This document shows positions 1 through 5,288 of a DNA stretch of 5,295 nt, in pieces. The notes beneath the pieces were generated by a model that worked only from the letters and a program-made list of their open reading frames with translations, ran no database searches and was not told the DNA's origin. How positions within the stretch are numbered: the stretch's first letter is position 1; each line of letters starts with the position of its first letter. The position numbers and the translations under genes were made by a program. This DNA comes from an uncultured Oscillibacter sp. (GTDB lineage: Bacteria; Bacillota; Clostridia; Oscillospirales; Oscillospiraceae), in the NCBI GenBank assembly GCA_900550685.1, contig URTS01000125.1, positions 1 to 5,295 of the forward strand. The letters are read 5' to 3'.

Positions 1-173
1 AGCTGGCGGTGTTCCGCCGGGGCCGCAACGCCCAGGTCCACTCCGTGCCCCAGCACGCCAGCCGGGCCCAGTACGGCACCGCCACGGCCCTGGAGGCCCT
101 GTTCGGCTGGCTGTACCTCAGCGGCCGGCGGCAGCGGGCCAGCGATCTCTTTGACATGATGATGGAGGAATAA
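1..173 (+). CDS. mrnC: Mini-ribonuclease III (MrnC), C-terminal part, 5' end outside window
   Basis: The open frame runs from base 3 (bases 1-2 belong to a cut codon) to TAA at 171-173 and encodes the last 56 residues of the protein. The fragment has the hallmarks of the RNase III-like catalytic domain of mini-RNase III: an FRRGRNAQ stretch (residues 4-11 of the fragment), then a Y..ATALEALFGWLYL block (about 24-39). Its Glu (E31) matches the second metal-binding acidic residue of RNase III enzymes. The protein stops soon after this block with no dsRNA-binding domain, as expected for the mini class. In Bacillus the enzyme is cytoplasmic and matures 23S rRNA ends by cutting a double-stranded precursor stem. 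The gene ends 3 nt before rqcH, and its last codons carry the rqcH ribosome binding site (GGAGG, 164-168), so the two are probably one operon. The N-terminal half, including the first catalytic Asp, cannot be seen. Confidence 0.88.
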   Translation, partial: LAVFRRGRNAQVHSVPQHASRAQYGTATALEALFGWLYLSGRRQRASDLFDMMMEE

Positions 174-176
174 GCG

Positions 177-1925
177 ATGCCTTTGGATGCAATCTCTCTC
201 CGGGCTCTGGTGGAGGAGCTGCGGCCCCAGCTTCTGAACCTCCGGATCGACAAGGTGCAGCAGCCTGCCCGGGACCAGGTGGTCCTGCTGCTGCGGGGCA
301 ATAAGCGGCTGCTGCTGAACGCCGGGGCCAACGCTCCCCGGCTTCAGCTGACGAACCTGCTGCGGGACAACCCGGCGGAGCCGCCCATGTTCTGCATGCT
401 GCTGCGTAAGCATCTGGTGGGGGCCCGGGTGGCGGACATCACCCAGCCGGGCCTGGAACGGCTGGTGCGGATGGAATTGGACGTCACTGACGATTTCGGC
501 CAGCCTGGCCGCCGGACGCTGGTGCTGGAAGCTATGGGCCGCCGGTCCAACCTGATCCTGCTGGATGGGGAGGGCCGGGTCATCGACTGTATGCGCCGGG
601 TGGACGCGGAGATGTCAGCCGCCCGGCAGGTACTGCCGGGTCTGTTTTACGAGCAGCCTGCCTCCACTGGCCGCCTGCCGTTCCTGGAGGAGACGGAGGA
701 GGGCTTCCGGGAAAAGCTGTCTCAGGTGAACCCGGAGGTGCAGCTGGACCGCTTCCTGCTGGACGCCTACTTTGGAATTGCCCCCTTGATGGCCCGGGAA
801 CTGGCGTTCCGGGCCTGCGGCGAGACGGACGGGCGGCTCTGCGGCCTGGACGCGGATGCCAGAGAGCGCTTTGAGGCGGCTTTCTTCCAGTTTGCAGGTA
901 ATGTAAACGCAAATAACTTTACACCAATTCTGTTGAAACGGGACGGCGTTCCCTTTGAATTTTCCGCCCTGCAGGTGCATCAATACGGCCTGGCGGCGGA
1001 AACGGAAGTTTTTGAAAGCTTTTCCGCCCTGCTGGACAGCTTCTACGAGGCAAAGGAAAAGCAGGAGCGGGTGCGGCAGCGGGGAGCGGACCTGATCCGC
1101 ACCGCCACCACCGCCCGGGACCGGGTGCGGCGGAAGCTGGCCTTGCAGGAGAAGGACTACGCCGCCACCCAGGAGCGGGACGCCCTGCGGCTTTCCGGCG
1201 ACCTCATCACCGCCAACCTCTACCGGATGGAGCGGGGAGCGCGGAAGCTGGTCTGCCAGAACTACTATGACGAAAACCTGGCGGAGGTCACCATTCCGCT
1301 GGACCCGCTGCTGACGCCCCAGCAGAACGCCGCCAAGTACTACAAGCGCTACACCAAGGCCAAGACCGCCGAGAAGTACCTGCGGGAGCAGATGGCCCTG
1401 GCCCGCCGGGACCTCAGCTATCTGGAAAGCATTCTGCAGGAGATCGACCAGGCGGAATCTGAGCAGGATTTCATGGATATCCGCAGCGAGATGCGGGACG
1501 CGGGCTTCATCCGCAAGCAGGGCAAAAAGATACCCCAGCGGCCATCCAAGCCCAGGGAGTTCCGGACCTCCGGCGGCTTCCGGGTGCTGGTGGGGCGGAA
1601 CAACCGCCAGAACGACAAGCTGACCTTAAAGGACGCCGATTACCGGGACCTGTGGTTCCATGTCCAGAAGCTCCACGGCTCCCACGCGATCCTTGTGACC
1701 AACGGCCGGGAACCGGGGGACCAGGACATCACCGAGGCCGCCATACTGGCCGCCTATTTCTCCCAGGCCAAGGACAGCGCCAATGTGCCGGTGGACTGCA
1801 CCCAGGTGAAAAACGTGAAAAAGCCTGCCGGAGCCCGGCCCGGCATGGTGATCTACACCACTTACCGCACCGTGAACGTCACCCCTGAGGAGGGGCTGGC
1901 GAAACGGCTCCAGGTGGGAAAATAA
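177..1925 (+). CDS. rqcH: RqcH / NFACT-family ribosome quality-control factor (Rqc2 homologue, formerly fibronectin-binding protein)
   Basis: This 582-residue protein has the full NFACT architecture. The NFACT-N region spans about 1-180, with D4, the PPMFCMLLRKHL block (69-80), GLERLV (92-97) and MGRRSNLILLD (120-130). A helix-hairpin-helix-like segment lies at about 185-245, a charged coiled-coil arm at about 285-435, and the NFACT-R domain at about 460-570 (FRTSGGFRVLVGRNNRQND, then DLWFHVQKLHGSH and a late VKKPAGARPGMV). Family members bind stalled 50S-peptidyl-tRNA complexes in the cytoplasm, recruit tRNA-Ala and add C-terminal alanine tails that mark the nascent chain for degradation. 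Length is close to the usual ~570 residues, so the gene looks intact. The ATG at 177 is chosen because GGAGG at 164-168 sits 8 nt upstream and the family N-terminus aligns there. The Asp-Arg pair that I recall as needed for tailing appears here as Glu-Arg (E94-R95). Transcription should end at the hairpin 5 nt after the stop. Confidence 0.95.
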   Translation: MPLDAISLRALVEELRPQLLNLRIDKVQQPARDQVVLLLRGNKRLLLNAGANAPRLQLTNLLRDNPAEPPMFCMLLRKHLVGARVADITQPGLERLVRMELDVTDDFGQPGRRTLVLEAMGRRSNLILLDGEGRVIDCMRRVDAEMSAARQVLPGLFYEQPASTGRLPFLEETEEGFREKLSQVNPEVQLDRFLLDAYFGIAPLMARELAFRACGETDGRLCGLDADARERFEAAFFQFAGNVNANNFTPILLKRDGVPFEFSALQVHQYGLAAETEVFESFSALLDSFYEAKEKQERVRQRGADLIRTATTARDRVRRKLALQEKDYAATQERDALRLSGDLITANLYRMERGARKLVCQNYYDENLAEVTIPLDPLLTPQQNAAKYYKRYTKAKTAEKYLREQMALARRDLSYLESILQEIDQAESEQDFMDIRSEMRDAGFIRKQGKKIPQRPSKPREFRTSGGFRVLVGRNNRQNDKLTLKDADYRDLWFHVQKLHGSHAILVTNGREPGDQDITEAAILAAYFSQAKDSANVPVDCTQVKNVKKPAGARPGMVIYTTYRTVNVTPEEGLAKRLQVGK

Positions 1926-1930
1926 CGCAG

Positions 1931-1960
1931 AAAAAAGAGCGCCGTCAGGCGCTCTTTTTT
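1931..1960. terminator. Bidirectional intrinsic terminator between rqcH and the DUF378 gene
   Basis: This is a perfect 13-bp inverted repeat: left arm 1931-1943 (AAAAAAGAGCGCC), loop GTCA 1944-1947, right arm 1948-1960 (GGCGCTCTTTTTT). The GC-rich core has a T6 tail on the plus strand and, through the A6 on the left, a T6 tail on the minus strand. It can therefore stop rqcH and also the convergent DUF378 gene. It lies 5 nt after the rqcH stop and 8 nt from the DUF378 stop. Confidence 0.93.
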
Positions 1961-1968
1961 GCTGGGAG

Positions 1969-2193
1969 TCAGGCGGTGTGAGGGGCGTGGCCGGTGCTGT
2001 CCTCGGTATTCCGGAACAGCAGCGTGACGCACCACAGTCCCGCCAGGCCCACCACGGTGTAGATGATCCGGGCGAGCATGGTCAGGGGGCCGCCGCAGAG
2101 AAAGGCCACGGTATTGAAGCCGAACAGCCCGATGCCGCCCCAGTTCAGCGCGCCGACGATCACCAGGATCAGCGCGATCTTGTCAACGATCAT
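1969..2193 (-). CDS. DUF378 family small membrane protein (YuzA-like)
   Basis: This is a 74-residue protein. It has two predicted membrane helices, at about residues 4-25 and 38-60, joined by a short Gly-rich turn. The block ALNWGGIGLFGF (15-26) and the later ARIIYTVVGLAGLW (41-54) are typical of DUF378, a widespread bacterial inner-membrane family of unknown function that includes B. subtilis YuzA. The tail after residue 61 is polar, with three His residues. The ATG at 2193 is preferred over an in-frame ATG at 2265: a perfect AGGAGG lies 7 nt upstream, the family N-terminus (MIVDKIALILVIVG) fits here, and the extra 24 residues of the longer frame are unlike the family. The gene converges on rqcH and shares its terminator. 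Its promoter should lie in 2207-2310. The family call is firm; I cannot assign a role. Confidence 0.88.
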   Translation of the reverse strand: MIVDKIALILVIVGALNWGGIGLFGFNTVAFLCGGPLTMLARIIYTVVGLAGLWCVTLLFRNTEDSTGHAPHTA

Positions 2194-2200
2194 GTTGGTA

Positions 2201-2206
2201 CCTCCT
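2201..2206 (-). promoter_or_regulatory. Ribosome binding site of the DUF378 gene
   Basis: AGGAGG on the minus strand lies 7 nt before the ATG at 2193. It is a full match to the anti-Shine-Dalgarno core and decides the short start over the upstream in-frame ATG at 2265. Confidence 0.9.
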
Positions 2207-2259
2207 ATGATGACTGAACTGCCCCTAGTGTGTCCGCTGGGGAAGAATCTATTCACGGC

Positions 2260-2288
2260 TTGCAAGGCGGCGGGATCTGCATTATAAT
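2260..2288 (+). promoter_or_regulatory. Sigma-A promoter for DUF1015-ispE
   Basis: The -35 TTGCAA (2260-2265) and the perfect -10 TATAAT (2283-2288) are 17 bp apart, the ideal housekeeping spacing. The expected transcription start is near 2295, giving a leader of about 29 nt before the ATG at 2324. GAGGTG at 2313-2318 is a plausible ribosome binding site 5 nt before that ATG. No operator-like repeat is evident between the promoter and the gene. Confidence 0.82.
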
Positions 2289-2309
2289 GATCGTAATTTC
2301 AATAAAAAT
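2281..2309 (-). promoter_or_regulatory. Possible divergent promoter toward DUF378 sharing the -10
   Basis: ATTATAAT at 2281-2288 is its own reverse complement, so the minus strand also reads TATAAT (2286 down to 2281). The matching -35 at 17 bp (2304-2309, ATTTTT on the minus strand) is poor, so this is a weak candidate. It is listed because no better -10/-35 pair was found upstream of DUF378, and shared -10 elements are a known source of divergent transcription. A start here would give a leader of about 80 nt. Confidence 0.25.
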
Positions 2310-2323
2310 GGCGAGGTGCCGGT

Positions 2324-3607
2324 ATGGACAAACGATTTGAAAAGACTGCCTTTTTCCCGGCGGAGATACTATTGCCCCGGACGGGGGAGACGGAGAAGTG
2401 GGCGGTGGTGGCCTGTGACCAGTTTACCTCTCAGCCGGAGTACTGGCAGAAGGCGGAGGACCTGGTGGGGGATGCCCCGTCGGCTCTGCGGCTGGTGCTG
2501 CCGGAGGTCTATTTGAACAGCCCGGATGTGGATGGGCGGATCAGCGCCATCAACGCCGCTATGGAGGGCTATCTGGCGGACGATGTGTTCCGGACCCTGC
2601 CGGACAGCCTGATCTACCTGGAACGCACCCAGTCTGACGGCCGGGTGCGCCGGGGCCTCATTGGCTGCATTGATCTGGAGCAGTACGACTTTACCCCCGG
2701 CTCCGGGGCGCTGATCCGGGCCACGGAGGGCACGGTGCTGGAGCGGATCCCGCCCCGGGTGCGGGTGCGGGAGCATGCGCCCCTGGAACTGCCCCACGTG
2801 ATGCTGCTGATCGACGATCCCCAGGGGACGGTCATCCAGCCCCTGGCGGGAGAGACCGGCGCCATGGAGGCCCTGTACGACACGGAATTGATGCTGGGGG
2901 GCGGTCATGTGAAGGGCTGGCGGCTGACGGAGGGCCAGATGGGCCGGACGGCGGAGGCCCTGAATGCACTGAAGACCCCGGAGGCCATGACGGAGAAGTA
3001 CGGTATGGCGGACGTGGCTCCGCTGCTGTTCGCCGTGGGCGACGGCAACCACTCCCTGGCCACTGCCAAGACCTGCTATGAAAATCTGAAAAAGGTGACG
3101 CCGGAGGAGCAGTGGGCATCCCTGTCTGCCCGGTACGCCCTGGTGGAGGTGGTGAACCTCCACGACGATGCCCTGACCTTTGAGCCCATCCACCGGGCAC
3201 TGTTCCACGTGGATGGCCGAGACCTGTGGGCAGCCTTCCAGGCCTTCTATCCCGGCGCCCATGCCGGTCCGGGGGAGGGCCACACCGTGGAGGTCTGCGG
3301 CCAGGGACTGGATGGCGTCTGGACCGTTCCGGCACCCGCGGCCCAGCTGGCGGTGGGGACCCTGCAGGCCTTCCTGGACGATTACTGCAAGCGCCATCCG
3401 GAGGTGGAGATCGACTATATCCATGGCGATGATGTGGCCCGGAGCCTGGGCAGCCAGCCGGGGAATCTCAGCTTCCTGCTGCCGCCCATGGGCAAGGACC
3501 AGCTGTTCCGCACGGTGATGGCCGACGGCGTGCTGCCACGAAAGACCTTCTCCATGGGCGAGGCCCAGGACAAGCGGTACTATCTGGAAGCCCGGAGGAT
3601 CAAGTGA
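2324..3607 (+). CDS. DUF1015 domain-containing protein, function not established
   Basis: This 427-residue soluble protein matches the DUF1015 family along its whole length. The N-terminal signature CDQFTSQPEYW is at 31-41, the central RATEGTVLERIPPRVRVRE block is at 132-150 followed by ELPHVMLLIDD (155-165), the Gly-Asp-Gly-Asn-His-Ser motif is at 239-244 within FAVGDGNHSLATAK, and the C-terminal block PRKTFSMGEAQDKRYYLEA is at 405-423. No signal peptide or membrane segment is visible. The conserved GDGNHS and the acidic/Arg-rich central block suggest an enzyme active site. I recall, unverified, that a related Thermotoga protein was reported as a pyrophosphate-dependent serine kinase, and that family members often sit near serine-pathway genes; no such gene is seen here. 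The ATG at 2324 fits the family start and follows GAGGTG by 5 nt. The stop overlaps the ispE start by 4 nt, indicating translational coupling. Confidence 0.9.
   Translation: MDKRFEKTAFFPAEILLPRTGETEKWAVVACDQFTSQPEYWQKAEDLVGDAPSALRLVLPEVYLNSPDVDGRISAINAAMEGYLADDVFRTLPDSLIYLERTQSDGRVRRGLIGCIDLEQYDFTPGSGALIRATEGTVLERIPPRVRVREHAPLELPHVMLLIDDPQGTVIQPLAGETGAMEALYDTELMLGGGHVKGWRLTEGQMGRTAEALNALKTPEAMTEKYGMADVAPLLFAVGDGNHSLATAKTCYENLKKVTPEEQWASLSARYALVEVVNLHDDALTFEPIHRALFHVDGRDLWAAFQAFYPGAHAGPGEGHTVEVCGQGLDGVWTVPAPAAQLAVGTLQAFLDDYCKRHPEVEIDYIHGDDVARSLGSQPGNLSFLLPPMGKDQLFRTVMADGVLPRKTFSMGEAQDKRYYLEARRIK
3594..3598 (+). promoter_or_regulatory. Ribosome binding site deciding the GTG start of ispE
   Basis: GGAGG inside the last codons of the DUF1015 gene lies 5 nt before the GTG at 3604 and 11 nt before the alternative ATG at 3610. 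The spacing favours GTG, as does the GTGA overlap with the upstream stop codon, though an ATG start two codons later cannot be excluded. Confidence 0.7.
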
Positions 3608-4467
3608 AGATGCGGGAACTGGCTCCGGCCAAGATCAATCTGGCTCTGGACATTCTGGGCCGCCGTCCCGACGGATACCACGAGCTGCGGATGGTGATGC
3701 AGGCTGTCTCCCTCTGCGATACGGTGACGGTGGAGGAGGGCGGCAGCGGCTTTGCCCTGCTGGCGGACGGCATCGCCCTGCCGGCGGGGAAGAAATCCCT
3801 GGAGCAGCAGGCGGCGGAGGCGTTTTTTGGCGCCATTGGGCAGCCCGTGCCGCCTTTGACGGTGCACCTGGAAAAGGTGACCCCGGCCTATGCGGGCTTG
3901 GGCGGCGGCAGCGCGGACGTGGCGGCGCTGCTGCGGTGCCTGCGGCAGCAGTATGCGCCGGAGATGGCCGTGGAGCAGCTGCGTGCCATCGGACTGACAG
4001 TGGGCAGCGATATGCCCTTCTGCGTCTCCGGGGGCACAGCCCTGGCAGAGGGCAGGGGAGAGCGTTTGACGGCCCTGCCGGGATTACCGGATTGCTGGGT
4101 CCTGCTGTGCAAGCCGGACTTCGGCATCCCCACCCCTGCTTTGTTTGCCCGGTCGGACGGCGGACAGCCGAAGCATCGTCCGGATATTGACGGCATGGTG
4201 CGGGCCCTGGAAGCGGGCAGCCTGGAGAGCGCGGCATCCCGGCTGTGCAATGTGTTTGAGGAGTTGCTGCCGGAGGAATACCATGAGGTGTTCCGCATCA
4301 AAGAGCAGCTTTTGAAGCTGGGGGCCCTGAATGCCGCCATGAGCGGCTCCGGCCCCACGGTGTTCGGCATCTTCCGGGAGGAAGCGGCAGCCCAAAAGGC
4401 GGCGGATGCCATGAAACGGCGCTATTCCCAGACATATTTGGCAAAACCTGTGGGAAAACTTGTATAA
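3604..4467 (+). CDS. ispE: 4-diphosphocytidyl-2-C-methyl-D-erythritol kinase (IspE)
   Basis: This 287-residue GHMP-family kinase phosphorylates the 2-hydroxyl of CDP-methylerythritol with ATP, the fourth step of the MEP route to isoprenoid precursors, in the cytoplasm. The N-terminal APAKINLALDILGRRPDGYHEL block (residues 7-28) contains the catalytic/substrate-binding Lys (K10). The ATP-binding glycine loop is GLGGGSAD (98-105). GSDMPFC (134-140) carries the catalytic-type Asp (D136). The third GHMP motif is MSGSGPTVFGIF (246-257). Length matches the usual 280-300 residues and no key residue is missing. Translation most likely starts at GTG 3604, overlapping the DUF1015 stop as GTGA; ATG 3610 is an alternative. 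It is probably co-transcribed with DUF1015 from the promoter at 2260-2288. It ends with GTA TAA just before a long hairpin, and it is in the same reading frame as spoIIR with only its own TAA between them. Confidence 0.96.
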   Translation: MKMRELAPAKINLALDILGRRPDGYHELRMVMQAVSLCDTVTVEEGGSGFALLADGIALPAGKKSLEQQAAEAFFGAIGQPVPPLTVHLEKVTPAYAGLGGGSADVAALLRCLRQQYAPEMAVEQLRAIGLTVGSDMPFCVSGGTALAEGRGERLTALPGLPDCWVLLCKPDFGIPTPALFARSDGGQPKHRPDIDGMVRALEAGSLESAASRLCNVFEELLPEEYHEVFRIKEQLLKLGALNAAMSGSGPTVFGIFREEAAAQKAADAMKRRYSQTYLAKPVGKLV

Positions 4468-4490
4468 ACCGAAAAATTTCCGTCCAGAAT
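4462..4490 (+). promoter_or_regulatory. Candidate sigma-F-type (forespore) promoter for spoIIR
   Basis: GTATA at 4462-4466 matches the sigma-F -35 consensus (GYWTA). After exactly 15 bp, GTCCAGAAT (4482-4490) matches the -10 pattern GGNNANANT at the first G, both A positions and the T, missing the second G. spoIIR is a sigma-F target in characterised spore formers, which raises the prior. Transcription would begin near 4496, inside the hairpin loop. The -35 overlaps the last sense codon and stop of ispE. A sigma-A-like alternative (TTGGCA at 4438-4443, TATAAA at 4463-4468) has a long 19-bp spacer. Confidence 0.45.
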
Positions 4491-4532
4491 CCAGGTACGG
4501 CTTGATGATACCCGGAAAGGACGGAAATTTTT
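4472..4532 (+). terminator. Long stem-loop between ispE and spoIIR: terminator and possible ribosome-binding-site mask
   Basis: Left arm 4472-4485 (AAAAATTTCCGTCC) and right arm 4519-4532 (GGACGGAAATTTTT) are perfectly complementary over 14 bp. The 33-nt loop can extend the structure with CCAGGTA (4491-4497) against TACCCGG (4509-4515), six pairs with one A-C mismatch. The T-run 4528-4533 completes an intrinsic-terminator shape for the ispE transcript and ends directly at the spoIIR ATG. The right arm also takes in GGA of the likely spoIIR Shine-Dalgarno sequence (AAGGA, 4517-4521). The loop is longer than in a classic terminator, so efficiency is uncertain. Confidence 0.7.
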
Positions 4533-4533
4533 T

Positions 4534-5151
4534 ATGAAACAACGGTTACATCCCATTGAAATTGCCCTGATGCTGGCGGCGGCTCTGATTTTGACCTCCG
4601 GCGCGGTGGCCCTCCATACCCAAAGCGAACTGGCGGACAAGGTGGTGCGGCTCCATGTGCTGGCCAACTCCGATTCCGAAGAGGACCAGGCCCTGAAGCT
4701 GAAGGTGCGGGACGCGGTACTGGCCCGTGCCGCGGAAGCACTGGAAGGCACGGAGAGCCGGGAGGAGGCCTGCCGGAGATTGACGGATATCCTGCCGGAG
4801 CTGGAGAAAACGGCAAAGGCAGTCATTTCGGCCAACGGCTATGACTACGGTGTCCGGGCGGAACTGGCGGAGACGGCCTTTCCCACCAAGGACTACGATG
4901 GCTTTTCCCTGCCTGCCGGGGAATATCTGGCCCTGCGGGTGCTCATCGGAGAAGCGGCGGGGCAGAACTGGTGGTGTGTGGTGTTCCCGCCTCTGTGCAC
5001 CGCCGCAGCCAGCGACGTTCCGGCGGTGGCCCTGGACGCCGGGCTGACGGACCGGGAGGTGGCCCTCATCACCGAGGCGGATGAGGGGTACGTGCTGAAA
5101 TTCAAATCGGTGGAGCTGTGGCAGGCCTTGAAGGCGAGGCTGAAAGGGTAA
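4534..5151 (+). CDS. spoIIR: Stage II sporulation protein R (SpoIIR)
   Basis: This 205-residue protein is a recognisable SpoIIR. The early signature is VVRLHVLANSDSEEDQALKLKVRD (residues 37-60), the middle has FPTKDYDGFSLPAGEYLALRV (116-136), and GEAAGQNWWCVVFPPLC (139-155) is the most characteristic block. It ends with LKFKSVELWQAL (188-199). The N-terminus (KQR, then a hydrophobic stretch at about 9-26 ending AVA) is a signal peptide or anchor, with a possible signal-peptidase site after A26, consistent with export from the forespore. In characterised species SpoIIR is made in the forespore under sigma-F, acts in the intermembrane space and triggers SpoIIGA to cleave pro-sigma-E in the mother cell. 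The ATG at 4534 is the only start that keeps the whole signal sequence; AAGGA at 4517-4521 is 12 nt upstream, a rather long spacing. The gene looks intact, and the stop TAA is at 5149-5151. Confidence 0.95.
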   Translation: MKQRLHPIEIALMLAAALILTSGAVALHTQSELADKVVRLHVLANSDSEEDQALKLKVRDAVLARAAEALEGTESREEACRRLTDILPELEKTAKAVISANGYDYGVRAELAETAFPTKDYDGFSLPAGEYLALRVLIGEAAGQNWWCVVFPPLCTAAASDVPAVALDAGLTDREVALITEADEGYVLKFKSVELWQALKARLKG

Positions 5152-5174
5152 GGGAACGCCCCCGGTTTCGCGTA

Positions 5175-5197
5175 TTGAAAGGCTTCAAAAATTTTTT
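5175..5197 (+). terminator. Possible weak terminator after spoIIR
   Basis: TTGAA (5175-5179), a 4-nt AGGC loop and TTCAA (5184-5188) form a 5-bp AT-rich hairpin followed by a T6 run (5192-5197). A second possible pairing is TTCAAAAA (5184-5191) with TTTTTGAA (5203-5210). Both are weak, and the same bases may instead act as the A/T-rich upstream part of the next promoter. Confidence 0.3.
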
Positions 5198-5218
5198 CGT
5201 ATTTTTTGAAAATTCTTC
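5187..5218 (+). promoter_or_regulatory. A/T-tract segment, probable UP element
   Basis: A5T6 (5187-5197), a T6 run (5202-5207) and an A4 run (5209-5212) lie directly upstream of the -35 at 5219. They stand out sharply from the GC-rich surroundings. Runs at roughly helical spacing next to a -35 fit an RNA polymerase alpha-subunit UP element or bent DNA that boosts the promoter. Confidence 0.5.
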
Positions 5219-5247
5219 TTGCATTTTGTGGCTCGTTCTGCTATGAT
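5219..5247 (+). promoter_or_regulatory. Strong sigma-A promoter for the gene beyond the right edge
   Basis: The -35 TTGCAT (5219-5224) and -10 TATGAT (5242-5247) are 17 bp apart, each with one mismatch to consensus. TG at 5239-5240 adds an extended -10. The start is expected near 5254. With the A/T tracts upstream this is the best-formed promoter in the window, so the next gene is probably well expressed in vegetative cells. Confidence 0.82.
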
Positions 5248-5254
5248 ACTACTT

Positions 5255-5273
5255 GTGCTTGTATGTAAAGCAC
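5255..5273 (+). promoter_or_regulatory. Stem-loop at the 5' end of the leader of the next gene
   Basis: GTGCTT (5255-5260) and AAGCAC (5268-5273) form a perfect 6-bp stem with a 7-nt loop, extendable by one T-G wobble at the base. It begins at about the first transcribed base. That position suits a 5'-end RNA-stabilising hairpin; as DNA it could also be an operator. There is no T-run after it, so it is not a terminator. Confidence 0.45.
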
Positions 5274-5288
5274 GGATTACGCAACAGC

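Noticed and set aside
892..919. Possible internal promoter in rqcH (TTGCAG ... TAACTT)
   Set aside because: The -10 is a poor match, and no downstream start with a ribosome binding site makes sense of it.
959..1031. A 13-base repeat (TTTTCCGCCCTGC) occurring twice in rqcH, 60 bases apart
   Set aside because: Both copies encode Phe-Ser-Ala-Leu in frame at normal positions of the protein. There are no further copies, and codon bias explains it.
2194..2265. 24-codon N-terminal extension of the DUF378 protein
   Set aside because: The extension is polar and unlike the family, and a perfect AGGAGG sits 7 nt before the internal ATG at 2193.
2308..2340. Ten-codon upstream frame overlapping the DUF1015 start
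   Set aside because: No Shine-Dalgarno precedes its ATG (the upstream bases are A/T-rich), so translation is unlikely. Probably chance.
2369..3424. Long open frame of 351 codons on the minus strand opposite the DUF1015 gene
   Set aside because: Its product is a Gln/His/Arg/Gly-rich mixture with no family match and no ribosome binding site. Long antisense frames are expected opposite GC-rich genes with biased third positions.
4438..4468. Sigma-A-like pair TTGGCA / TATAAA as the spoIIR promoter
   Set aside because: The spacer is 19 bp, and the transcript would start in the hairpin's left arm and so fold into the terminator. It is less suited to spoIIR than the sigma-F-like pair sharing the same bases, though not excluded.
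4465..4536. Read-through fusion of IspE with SpoIIR, since both are in one frame with only one TAA between them
   Set aside because: Both proteins are complete families with their own starts, and the T-run and hairpin argue for separation. No recoding signal is evident.
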